A DNA stretch of 64,000 nucleotides from Scandinavium manionii (GTDB taxonomy: Bacteria; Pseudomonadota; Gammaproteobacteria; Enterobacterales; Enterobacteriaceae). Positions 57,214 through 64,000 of this stretch are shown here, piece by piece. The stretch is from assembly GCF_024764775.1 (NCBI RefSeq), contig NZ_JALIGC010000040.1, forward strand, positions 186,001-250,000, written 5' to 3'. Made by a program: the position numbers and the translations under genes. Position 1 is the first letter of the stretch; the number at the start of each line of letters is the position of its first letter. Below the pieces are notes generated by a model, which had not been told where the DNA came from, searched no databases, and saw only the letters and a program-made list of their open reading frames with translations.

Positions 57214-58140
57214 TTAGCGTGCGCGAGCGACAAAGCGGCGACGTTTGTCCTCATCAAGGAAAGTCCAGGCGATGAAGCGGCTTTGCTTTTGACCCTGGGC
57301 CATCTCTTTTTTCACCACTTTCACCGCACCGGCTTCAGTCAGCGCGGAATAGAGCATCGGCAGATTATCGCCGCGCGACACCAGCGAAGTGAACCACATC
57401 ACCTGACGACCATACTCGCGGCTTTCGGCGATCATTTTGCGGATAAAGGCCACTTCACCGCCTTCACACCACAGTTCCTGATTCTGACCACCAAAGTTCA
57501 GGGTCTCGTGTTTCTGCTGTCCGAGGTTGCGACGTTTACGTTCATTACCTTCGCGCGCACTTTCAGCGGAATCATGGAACGGCGGGTTACAGACCATCGC
57601 CTCGAAGAATTCATTTTTATGGATCATGCCCGCAAGGATCGCCTGTTCATCCTTTTGACGACGCAAACGGATCTGACGGCTCATGCCCGGGTTAGCATCA
57701 ATAATCGCCTGCGCCGCGGTGAGGGCTTCGGCGCTCACTTCGGTGCCGGTGAAACGCCAGCCGTATTCGTGGCTGCCAATCAGCGGATAAATCAGGTTCG
57801 CGCCAGTGCCGATATCCAGCACGCTGGCGTTTTGCGGCAGGCTGCCGTTCGCTTCAGTCAGCAAATCCGCCAAATGATGCATGTAGTCTGCACGGCCCGG
57901 GACCGGTGGGCAGAGGAAACCGTCTGGAATATTCCACGCTTTCACCTGATAAAAGTGCGCCAGCAGCGCCTGATTCAGGGTCTTTACCGCGTCGGGATCG
58001 GCAAAGTTAATGGTCTGCTCCCCGGCCGGGTTGGCGACGATAAACGCTGCAAGTGCCGGTGTGTCCTTGCACAATGCGGGTAAATCGTATCGGTCGTGGT
58101 GACGATTACGCGGGTGTAATCCTGGCTTTTGAGCTTTCAT
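57214..58140 (-). CDS. rlmF: 23S rRNA m6A1618 methyltransferase RlmF
   Basis: SAM-dependent N6-adenine methyltransferase (YbiN) of 308 residues acting on A1618 of 23S rRNA. The SAM site is VLDIGTGANLIYPL at about 108-120, and the catalytic motif is NPPF at 185-188 in AMVCNPPFHDSAES. The N-terminal LHPRNRHHDRYDL and the Arg/Lys-rich insert REGNERKRRNLGQQK fit the family. The stop lies next to that of ybiO, tail to tail. GGAGG precedes the ATG. Confidence 0.96.
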   Translation of the reverse strand: MKAQKPGLHPRNRHHDRYDLPALCKDTPALAAFIVANPAGEQTINFADPDAVKTLNQALLAHFYQVKAWNIPDGFLCPPVPGRADYMHHLADLLTEANGSLPQNASVLDIGTGANLIYPLIGSHEYGWRFTGTEVSAEALTAAQAIIDANPGMSRQIRLRRQKDEQAILAGMIHKNEFFEAMVCNPPFHDSAESAREGNERKRRNLGQQKHETLNFGGQNQELWCEGGEVAFIRKMIAESREYGRQVMWFTSLVSRGDNLPMLYSALTEAGAVKVVKKEMAQGQKQSRFIAWTFLDEDKRRRFVARAR

Positions 58141-58232
58141 AGCTTCCTCCTGTTGACGGCGCGTAAGATACCCGTTGACGCGGGTGGCGTAAATAAGTGA
58201 GTCTTCTTATTATTTCACGGGACAGGTGCACC

Positions 58233-58847
58233 ATGTATTTTTATCAGCCTTCAGACGGTCACGGACTGCCGCATGACCCCCTCAATGCGATCATTGGCCC
58301 ACGCCCAATTGGCTGGATTGCCTCCGTCGATGCGCATGGAAAACGTAATCTGGCGCCATACAGCTTCTTTAACTGCTTTAACTATCGTCCACCGATCATC
58401 GGCTTCGCCAGTAGCGGTTGGAAAGACAGCGTGCAAAATATCGTTGAAACACGCGAATTTGTCTGGAATCTCACCACGCTCGACCTTGCCAGCGCCATGA
58501 ATGAAACCTCAGCCAGTCTCGCTCACGGCGAAGATGAGTTTATCCGCGCCGGGCTGACGCCTGTCGAAAGCCGTCTGGTTCGCGCCCCGCGCGTGGCGGA
58601 AAGCCCGGTGAATTTCGAGTGCCGCTTATCGCAATGCATTCAGCTTACTGCCGCGGATGGCACGGCGGTGGATACCTGGCTGGTGCTTGGTGAAGTGGTG
58701 GCGGTGCATATTGATGAATCGCTGCTGGAAAACGGCATATATCAGACCGCGAAAGCCAAACCGGTGCTGCGTGCCGGTGGCCCAAGCGCGTATTACAGCA
58801 TCGATGAAAGCCAGCGTTTTGATTTAATCCGCCCCGACGCCCGATAA
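58233..58847 (+). CDS. flavin reductase-like FMN-binding protein
   Basis: Protein of 204 residues with the split-barrel flavin reductase fold. I take ATG 58233 (MYFYQPSDGHGLPHDPLNAI), after AGGTG; twelve codons upstream are open but unsupported. Family motifs are IIGPRPIGWIASVDAHGKRNLAPYSFFN-type sequence (GPRPIGWIAS; NLAPYSFFN), FASSGWKDSVQNI and EFVWNL. It should bind FMN and reduce it, or act with an oxygenase partner; no partner gene is nearby. It is not at this place in E. coli K-12. Confidence 0.85.
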   Translation: MYFYQPSDGHGLPHDPLNAIIGPRPIGWIASVDAHGKRNLAPYSFFNCFNYRPPIIGFASSGWKDSVQNIVETREFVWNLTTLDLASAMNETSASLAHGEDEFIRAGLTPVESRLVRAPRVAESPVNFECRLSQCIQLTAADGTAVDTWLVLGEVVAVHIDESLLENGIYQTAKAKPVLRAGGPSAYYSIDESQRFDLIRPDAR

Positions 58848-58858
58848 TTTCTCATTCG

Positions 58859-58892
58859 ATCAGCCACTTATTTGTGGCTGATTTGTCAGTTT
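58859..58892 (+). terminator. intrinsic terminator of the flavin reductase-like gene
   Basis: ATCAGCCAC and GTGGCTGAT pair over 9 bp around TTATTT, followed by TTGTCAGTTTTTT. Confidence 0.75.
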
Positions 58893-59010
58893 TTTGTCAA
58901 AAAATGTCGTTCAAAAAACGCGCAGATCATCATCAATTTTTTGCGGCATGTCACATTTCCTCAACACCTACACTTACGTTATCCCCCGTGGATACAGAGA
59001 GGATGTGCAC

Positions 59011-59274
59011 ATGAAAAGATTGTTGCTTCTGGTCGCTGCTGGTGCGTTGTCGATGCTCTCTTTTTCGGCTTCCGCCGAACCTCAACAACTCATGAAAGGT
59101 GACACCGGACAATTGCGTCCGTCAGGTACAGTGTCGGTTTCTGGTGCTGATGACTTTGGTGATCTTCAGGCGAAGCTTGCAGAAAAAGCGCAGCAGGAAG
59201 GGGCTAAAGGGTATGTGGTTAACTCCGCCAGCGGTGATAACAAAATGTTCGGCACCGCTACCATCTACAAATAA
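59011..59274 (+). CDS. mcbA: YhcN/BhsA-family periplasmic protein McbA
   Basis: Small periplasmic protein (YbiM) of 87 residues. ATG 59011 follows GAGAGGATG; the longer frame upstream is not supported. The signal peptide ends SASA/EPQQ. The DUF1471 domain shows GTVSVSGADDFGDLQAKLAEKAQQEGAKGYVVNSASG-like elements (DLQAKLAEKAQQEGAKGY) and the C-terminal MFGTATIYK. In E. coli McbA influences colanic-acid mucoidy and biofilm. ybiJ downstream is a paralogue. Confidence 0.93.
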   Translation: MKRLLLLVAAGALSMLSFSASAEPQQLMKGDTGQLRPSGTVSVSGADDFGDLQAKLAEKAQQEGAKGYVVNSASGDNKMFGTATIYK

Positions 59275-59298
59275 ACTGTTGAAGTTATTCCGCTCAGA

Positions 59299-59330
59299 AA
59301 AGCGCCTCAAATAGCAGGCGCTTTCTTTTT
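59299..59330 (+). terminator. intrinsic terminator of mcbA
   Basis: AAAGCGCCT and AGGCGCTTT form a 9-bp stem followed by CTTTTT. Confidence 0.8.
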
Positions 59331-59719
59331 CCCCCTGGGAAATACCCCCTGAATCACCTCAGAATAAATACTTTAAAAATCCTGTTAGATCGGTGTATAG
59401 TTCCGCACTACCTCGCAATGTGTAGATTTACTGACAAAACTACAGCTTCCAACACAGCGTAACCGGTTGTCTTTACGCGCACACTTTTATACAAGAATCG
59501 TCGCAATCTGTGCCCTTAAAACACCTCACTCGGCTTCAATGCCATTTTCAGCTTCGGGGCGGACTTTATTTTATTAATAATCAGTAATTTATTAATCATT
59601 CAAAAAATTCGATTAAGTCTATCAAGTCTATTCGATTTTATCTTTCGCAAAAAAACGTGATACTCATCACATCGACGGAACAACGTCACATTTAAAGAAT
59701 AACCTGCGAGAGATTAACC
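59331..59719. other. AT-rich region between mcbA and ybiJ
   Basis: The gap between the two genes is 445 bases long. It holds the mcbA terminator, then AT-rich sequence and the ybiJ promoter with a CRP-like site. No trace of fiu, ybiX or ybiI, which lie in this part of the E. coli map, was recognised. Confidence 0.55.
59656..59671. promoter_or_regulatory. CRP-like site upstream of ybiJ
   Basis: CGTGATACTCATCACA fits TGTGA-N6-TCACA with one mismatch, about 49 bases before ybiJ. Confidence 0.5.
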
Positions 59720-59980
59720 ATGAAAACCATTAAAACTGCTGCTGTTGCCATCGCTCTTTCTGCTCTTTCTTTCGGTGTGTTTGCTGCACAGCCTGTGTCC
59801 CCGACTGAAGCACAGAGCATGAACAAAATCGGTACCGTATCTGTAGAAGGCGCGACTACGCTGGATGGTATGGAAGCGAAACTGGCTGAGAAAGCCGCAG
59901 CGGCAGGTGCTACCGGCTACAGCATTACGTCTGCTAACACCAATAACAAAATCAGCGGTACTGCGGTGATTTACAAATAA
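59720..59980 (+). CDS. ybiJ: YhcN-family periplasmic protein YbiJ
   Basis: DUF1471 protein of 86 residues, as long as E. coli YbiJ. The signal peptide ends GVFA/AQPV. The mature domain has MNKIGTVSVEGATTLDGMEAKLAEKAAAAGATGYSI-type sequence (TLDGMEAKLAEKAAAAGA) and ends ISGTAVIYK, parallel to McbA. Such proteins accumulate in the periplasm under stress; the exact job is unknown. A CRP-like site and GAGAGAT precede it. Confidence 0.94.
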   Translation: MKTIKTAAVAIALSALSFGVFAAQPVSPTEAQSMNKIGTVSVEGATTLDGMEAKLAEKAAAAGATGYSITSANTNNKISGTAVIYK

Positions 59981-60056
59981 TCACCGGAACAGATTTAACC
60001 CTCATTGACCTTTAGGCTATGCCTGCAGTACCTGAATAACCCTCATTATTTATTCG

Positions 60057-60085
60057 CCCGTCCACGCCACTGGACGGGTTTTTTT
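60057..60085. terminator. terminator between ybiJ and ybiB
   Basis: CCCGTCCA and TGGACGGG pair around CGCCAC, followed by seven Ts in the plus direction. Confidence 0.85.
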
Positions 60086-60097
60086 GATGCCTGTAAA

Positions 60098-61060
60098 TCA
60101 CCAGCAGTCGTTGACCCGTTGCAGGCCAGCGGCAACATCAGTCACTTCTCCGGTTGCCACCAGGCAACAGGCCATCTGAATTTTCAGTGATTCAGGTACC
60201 GGCTCAACGCCCGCGACGCAGCGCTCAATCCATCTGGCCGTCACTTCCGGATCTTTCGATTCTGGCAGCAGTACTTCCCGCAGCGCATCTTCGCGTTCGA
60301 CAAGCACCCGCGTACCGTGGCTGTCAATCAGGCTCATCTGCGGGCAACGCTGCGGATTGGCATAAACCTCACCTTCCGTACCGTGCATCAACAGCGCGCG
60401 ACCGCCGATCCCCTCAAAGAATTTCCCGACGCGCGGCACATATTCCGGGTGCGAAACGCTCGACAAGCGCAGCGCCGCGTCTTCGGCAAACGGCGTCGCG
60501 AGCTTCGCCAGGGTGTGTGCGCTGTTACGCACCCCCATTCGCCAACGCAGGCCGAGCTGAGCTTCGAGCGGCGGGCAGAACGCGCCAATTGGCATGTAAA
60601 CCGGCTGATGGCCGTCGAGCTTCGCCTGCGCCTGCCCGGCGTGCAGCGTCGGTTCGATACCCAGCAGAGTGAAAACGGTTTCGGTTAGCACGCGGGTCGG
60701 ATCGTGGCTGACGCCGTGGACCAATACCGGGAAACCGAGTTTGTGCAGCAGCATCGCCAGCAGTGGCGTAAGGTTCGCCAGCTTGCGCGCGCCGTTATAG
60801 CTTGGGATAACAATCGGCATCGGCTTCGCTATCGGTGGCGTCAGGCTGACCGTATGCTGCTGCATTGCCTCGTAGAAGCCCTGCATTTCGGCCTCACCCT
60901 CACCTTTTATGCGCAGCGCAATCAGAATGCCGCCCAGCTCCAGCTCCGGTACGTCACCTTTCAACATCCGGGTATACAAACCGCGAGCGGTATCGGTGTC
61001 CAGATCACGGGCGTGGTTTTTGCCACGACCGACTTCTTTAATGATTTTGCGATAGTCCAT
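60098..61060 (-). CDS. ybiB: TrpD2-family nucleic-acid-binding protein YbiB
   Basis: Protein of 320 residues, the same as E. coli YbiB, with the fold of anthranilate phosphoribosyltransferase but no tryptophan role; the E. coli protein binds nucleic acid. The start is ATG 61060 (MDYRKIIKEVGRGKNHARDL), after GGAGAG. The N-terminal helices and GVSHDPTRVLTETVF, with SYNGARKLANLTPLLAMLL, follow the family. It starts 28 bases after dinG on the same strand and is probably co-transcribed, thus SOS-linked. Confidence 0.95.
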   Translation of the reverse strand: MDYRKIIKEVGRGKNHARDLDTDTARGLYTRMLKGDVPELELGGILIALRIKGEGEAEMQGFYEAMQQHTVSLTPPIAKPMPIVIPSYNGARKLANLTPLLAMLLHKLGFPVLVHGVSHDPTRVLTETVFTLLGIEPTLHAGQAQAKLDGHQPVYMPIGAFCPPLEAQLGLRWRMGVRNSAHTLAKLATPFAEDAALRLSSVSHPEYVPRVGKFFEGIGGRALLMHGTEGEVYANPQRCPQMSLIDSHGTRVLVEREDALREVLLPESKDPEVTARWIERCVAGVEPVPESLKIQMACCLVATGEVTDVAAGLQRVNDCW

Positions 61061-61088
61061 GCATCTCTCCTGCAGCATGCCGCGAACG

Positions 61089-63239
61089 TTAGCGTCGCTT
61101 CCGCCGGGTCGGCTTAGTTGTGCTTTTGCTTTTTACTATACCTTCTGGCGCCTCCGGTTGCTCTATAGGAAACACCGGTAAGGCGTTCAGCAACCGCGGG
61201 CCGTAATTTTTGGTGAGCAGCCGCTTGTCGTAAATAATCACTTCGCCCCAGCAGCTGTGGCTTCGGATCAAACGCCCGACCTGCTGAATGAGGTTAAACG
61301 AGGCGCTCGGCAGGCTTTGTACTTCAAACGGATAGCGGTTCAGGCTTTTCAGCCACTCGCCCTCGGTAATGACCACCGGGCTGTCGATCGGCGGAAACGC
61401 AATTTTGTGGATGTGAACCTGGCTGAGCAATTCGCCTTTCAAATCGAGCCCTTCGGCAAACGACTGCAGCCCCACCAACACACTGCTTTCCCCGCTTTCC
61501 ACCCGCTTGCGGTGCAGCTCTACCAGGCGGTAACGCGGCTGATCGCCCTGCACCAGCAGCAGTAAACGCAAATCAGGTACGTACTCCAGAAAACGCTGCA
61601 TCGCGCGTCCGCTGGCAAACAGCACTAACATCCCACAATGCTTTTTGGCCTCGACCTGCTCGCGGAAATAGGCCGCCATTTCCGCCAGATGCTGCTCTTC
61701 GTTATCCATCGACGGCTCGACGCTCATCCGTGGAATGATGATTTTTCCCTGCTCGACGTGGTTAAACGGCGAATCGAGCGCAACAAAACGGTCGCCCGCT
61801 TTTTCCTTCAGGCCGCTCATCTCCTGCAAACGCGAGAAGCTGTTCAGCGAGCGCAGCGTCGCGGACGTCACGACGATATGCGGCACGCGCCGCCAGAGCA
61901 GTTTTTCCAGCTGGTCGCTGACACGAATACCCACGCAGTGGAACCAGACGTGCGGCTGGCCGTCGCGCTGATCCCTTGTGGCCCATTTAGTGACCGGCGC
62001 ACCGGAGGCCTGAACCATCGCTGAGAGCTTCCACAGCTTGCTTTGCGCCTCGAACATTCCCAACGCGCGGTTCATTTGCAACAGCACGCGGTGCAGACGC
62101 ACAATATCGTGCGAGCCGGTTTTTTCACTGAGATCGTTGAGAAACAGCTCCGATAATCCGCGCAGCATTTCGGTGAGTTTGGCCAGGCGCTGGCAGTGCG
62201 CCATGATTTCGTCCGGCAGTTCGCCCATCGCAAAACGGTGTTCGGCTTCCGGCCCGGCAGGCATGTACAGGCTGAGAATGTTATTCAGCGAAACAATGTG
62301 TTCCTGCAGCTCGTCACAATGCTCTTTTAGACGTTCGGGCGCAGCCAGGGGCGGGAAGGTTTTCGGGCGGAATTGCTCCATGCAGGTCGCCACCAGCTTG
62401 ATGAATAAATCCAGCTGCAGGCGATACCAGGAGGCGGTGATTTCGGCGCTCATCTCCAGCGCGTCGCGGGCGACGTCCGGTAAATGGTGGCCTTCATCCA
62501 GCACCAGCAGCAGGTTTTTGGCTTCCGGCAAGACCGCCTCGCTTTCCATTGCCGCCATCACCAGCGCATGGTTGGCAACCACGACTTCCGCTTCCTGAAT
62601 TTCGCGGCGGGCCACGAAGAATGGGCATTCGCGGTAGTAGTGACAGTTGCGATTGAGACAGCTGGCTTTATCCGTGCTCATGCGGCTCCAGAGCGCGTCA
62701 TCGATAGCCTGATCGGTATGATCGCGCAGTCCGTCCCATTTGTAGCTGTCCAAATCGGCTTTCAGCTTCGCACAGCGCTTCTGTTCTTCTTTGTTGTTTG
62801 GTGTTAATTCGTCGTCGAGAAACGCCAGTAAATCCTGATGCGTCGGCTCACTGCTGGACAGCGCAGTTAGATTACGGGGGCACACATAGCGTCCGCGGCC
62901 AAAGGCGGCGGTGAAGCGCAGATCGGGAATGATTTTTTTCAGCAGCGGCAGATCTTTGCTGTAGATCTGATCCTGTAAGGCAACGTTAGCGGTGCTGATC
63001 ACCAGCGTTTTTTGTTCTTCGCGGGCAATGGCGATGCCGGGAATGAGATACGAAAGCGTTTTACCGACGCCGGTCGGCGCTTCGATAGCCAGATGCCTGC
63101 CCTCGTCACCGGCGAGCGTTTTCGCCACATCGGCAATCATCTGCCGCTGCGGGGCCCGGGGAATAAAGTCGGGGATCTGTTCCTGGAGCGCCTTGTACCA
63201 TGACGCGATTTGCGCTTTTAACGCGGCGGATAAGGCCAT
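61089..63239 (-). CDS. dinG: ATP-dependent DNA helicase DinG
   Basis: SOS-inducible XPD-like 5'-3' helicase of 716 residues. The start is ATG 63239 (MALSAALKAQIASW), as in E. coli; an 11-codon extension upstream runs into the LexA box. Walker A is APTGVGKT at about 54-61 and the DEGH box is in LLVLDEGHHLPD. The iron-sulfur cysteines are visible in RYVCPRN, SCLNRNCHYYRECPFF. Motif VI is QQVGRLIRS. The protein unwinds D-loops, R-loops and forked DNA. The tail is Arg/Lys-rich (KPTRRKRR). Confidence 0.97.
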   Translation of the reverse strand: MALSAALKAQIASWYKALQEQIPDFIPRAPQRQMIADVAKTLAGDEGRHLAIEAPTGVGKTLSYLIPGIAIAREEQKTLVISTANVALQDQIYSKDLPLLKKIIPDLRFTAAFGRGRYVCPRNLTALSSSEPTHQDLLAFLDDELTPNNKEEQKRCAKLKADLDSYKWDGLRDHTDQAIDDALWSRMSTDKASCLNRNCHYYRECPFFVARREIQEAEVVVANHALVMAAMESEAVLPEAKNLLLVLDEGHHLPDVARDALEMSAEITASWYRLQLDLFIKLVATCMEQFRPKTFPPLAAPERLKEHCDELQEHIVSLNNILSLYMPAGPEAEHRFAMGELPDEIMAHCQRLAKLTEMLRGLSELFLNDLSEKTGSHDIVRLHRVLLQMNRALGMFEAQSKLWKLSAMVQASGAPVTKWATRDQRDGQPHVWFHCVGIRVSDQLEKLLWRRVPHIVVTSATLRSLNSFSRLQEMSGLKEKAGDRFVALDSPFNHVEQGKIIIPRMSVEPSMDNEEQHLAEMAAYFREQVEAKKHCGMLVLFASGRAMQRFLEYVPDLRLLLLVQGDQPRYRLVELHRKRVESGESSVLVGLQSFAEGLDLKGELLSQVHIHKIAFPPIDSPVVITEGEWLKSLNRYPFEVQSLPSASFNLIQQVGRLIRSHSCWGEVIIYDKRLLTKNYGPRLLNALPVFPIEQPEAPEGIVKSKSTTKPTRRKRR

Positions 63240-63254
63240 CGGGAGAACCTGAAA

Positions 63255-63274
63255 TACTGTATAAACAGCCACTA
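63255..63274. promoter_or_regulatory. LexA box of dinG
   Basis: Read on the minus strand, TAGTGGCTGTTTATACAGTA matches the E. coli dinG LexA box as I know it (TATTGGCTGTTTATACAGTA). One half-site, ATACAGTA, is perfect; the other is degenerate. It lies 16-35 bases before the dinG start. Confidence 0.8.
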
Positions 63275-63371
63275 TTGTGGCATTTTTAGCGTTCAGGCTG
63301 TACCTTTTTTTCCGCCGTTCTGAACTGTTCTCGCAAAAATGCAGGGGAGAAAACCCTCTCCGCCCCCGGTT

Positions 63372-64000
63372 TTAGTGCAGTGCTGGCCAATAGTCTTTAT
63401 TGGCTTCGATCAGTGCATCCAGCACCTGCCGGGCCTTTTTCGCATCCACGATGGTGCGGTTGAGTGTCAACGCCTGCAAGGCTTTGGTGTAGGAACCCTC
63501 AAACCAGGCCTCTACGGTCAGACGTTCATAGGCAAATTGCTGTTCGATGAGTCCTTTGTAGAACACCGGAATTTTGCCCACCCCAAATGGACGTGGCCCG
63601 TTGCAACCCACTTCTGCCGCCAGTTCCACCATTACGTCGTCATCGAGGTTTTCTACCAGCCCATGGTTTGGCACCATGACGATAAATTTCTTCTTCAGGT
63701 TGAAGGCGATACTTTCCGCCAGTTCGACAATCATATCGCCATGCGCATCATTATGGACGACCTGGACGTTACGTGTCGTGCCCTCAGCCGCTGCAGTACG
63801 GCATTCGTCAAAGACCCGTTTTTCACGACCATTCATCACTTCATTGGCGCGCGTATAGTTTGGGTCCAGTTTGCTGAATTTATACTGTGGATAGAGGTAG
63901 TACTGCAAATAGGTATTCGGCAGATAGTCCGGGAAATCACGCAGCATATCAGCCACGGCAGCGTAGGTCTCAAGCCACGACGCATCCCGTTGTTCAGCAT
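63372..64000 (-). CDS. 6-phospho-alpha-glucosidase, GH4 (GlvA-like), 5' end outside window
   Basis: The reading frame is open to base 64000, giving about 209 C-terminal residues of a family of about 440. It matches NAD- and Mn-dependent GH4 phospho-alpha-glucosidases of the GlvA/AglB type. Visible pieces are QYYLYPQYKFSKLDPNYTRANEVM, VVHNDAHGDMIVELAESIAF, VMVPNHGLVENLDDDVMVEL, GPRPFGVGKIPVFYKGLIEQQFAYE and YTKALQALTLNRTIVDA. The Rossmann NAD site and the metal Cys are outside. It hydrolyses PTS-imported maltose-6-phosphate or similar. It is not at this place in E. coli K-12; a PTS gene is expected beyond the edge. Confidence 0.93.
   Translation of the reverse strand, partial: AEQRDASWLETYAAVADMLRDFPDYLPNTYLQYYLYPQYKFSKLDPNYTRANEVMNGREKRVFDECRTAAAEGTTRNVQVVHNDAHGDMIVELAESIAFNLKKKFIVMVPNHGLVENLDDDVMVELAAEVGCNGPRPFGVGKIPVFYKGLIEQQFAYERLTVEAWFEGSYTKALQALTLNRTIVDAKKARQVLDALIEANKDYWPALH

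Noticed and set aside
57283..58083. 266-codon plus-strand frame opposite rlmF
   Set aside because: It lies wholly antisense to a well-matched methyltransferase gene, has no ribosome site and no recognisable domain.

Overview
The window is a chromosomal segment of an Enterobacteriaceae member close to the Enterobacter/Lelliottia/Leclercia/Citrobacter group. Most genes are recognisable orthologues of the E. coli K-12 dacC-to-dinG segment, in the same relative order and orientation, with high protein identity and moderately GC-rich codon use. No rRNA, tRNA, prophage or CRISPR array was seen.

Layout. 1-3350: dacC (its C-terminus lies outside the window), gstB, yliI, bssR. 3580-10090: an AT-rich accessory island with the remnant of an IS903-type element, a fragment of an SGNH-hydrolase-like gene, a regulator built like a serine recombinase without its catalytic residues, and a four-gene chaperone/usher fimbrial operon. 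The island sits where E. coli has rimO; only the last 31 codons of rimO survive at its right edge. 10232-18605: the glutathione importer gsiABCD with iaaA, then moeA-moeB. 18614-29671: a carbohydrate block with a 3' scrap of fsaA, the glycyl-radical activase/enzyme pair ybiY-ybiW, the HAD phosphatase ybiV, the DUF1479 gene ybiU, a LacI-family regulator, an ExuT-like transporter and a GH31 glycosidase. A palindrome of the form ACTTTC-GAAT-GAAAGT recurs in front of ybiY, ybiV, ybiU and the lacI-type gene, so this block looks like one local regulon.

29800-30670 holds three small uncharacterised genes, one encoding a 24-residue hydrophobic peptide. 30699-33443: ybiT and ldtB. 33511-37008: a GntR/UTRA regulator, a lone PTS EIIC and a GH1 6-phospho-beta-glucosidase, transcribed from a promoter with two identical 12-bp palindromes. 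37391-40410: a Cys-type sulfatase with its anaerobic maturase. 40477-45817: an aldo/keto reductase and an EmrAB-type efflux system with its own outer-membrane factor. 45930-47824: ybiR, mntR and the small protein gene mntS (manganese homeostasis). 48096-54871: opgE, ompX, rhtA, dps and glnHPQ. 54979-61060: ybiO, rlmF, a flavin-reductase-like gene, mcbA, ybiJ and ybiB; the fiu-ybiX-ybiI and ybiC genes found here in E. coli are absent. 61089-64000: dinG with a LexA box, then the 3' part of a GH4 6-phospho-alpha-glucosidase that runs off the window.

Main points for follow-up: the shared operator linking the ybiY-ybiW-ybiV-ybiU genes to the adjacent LacI regulator; the apparent loss of rimO and fsaA, each leaving a 3' remnant; the catalytically dead recombinase-like regulator beside the fimbrial operon; and the small membrane peptide near 30.1 kb.
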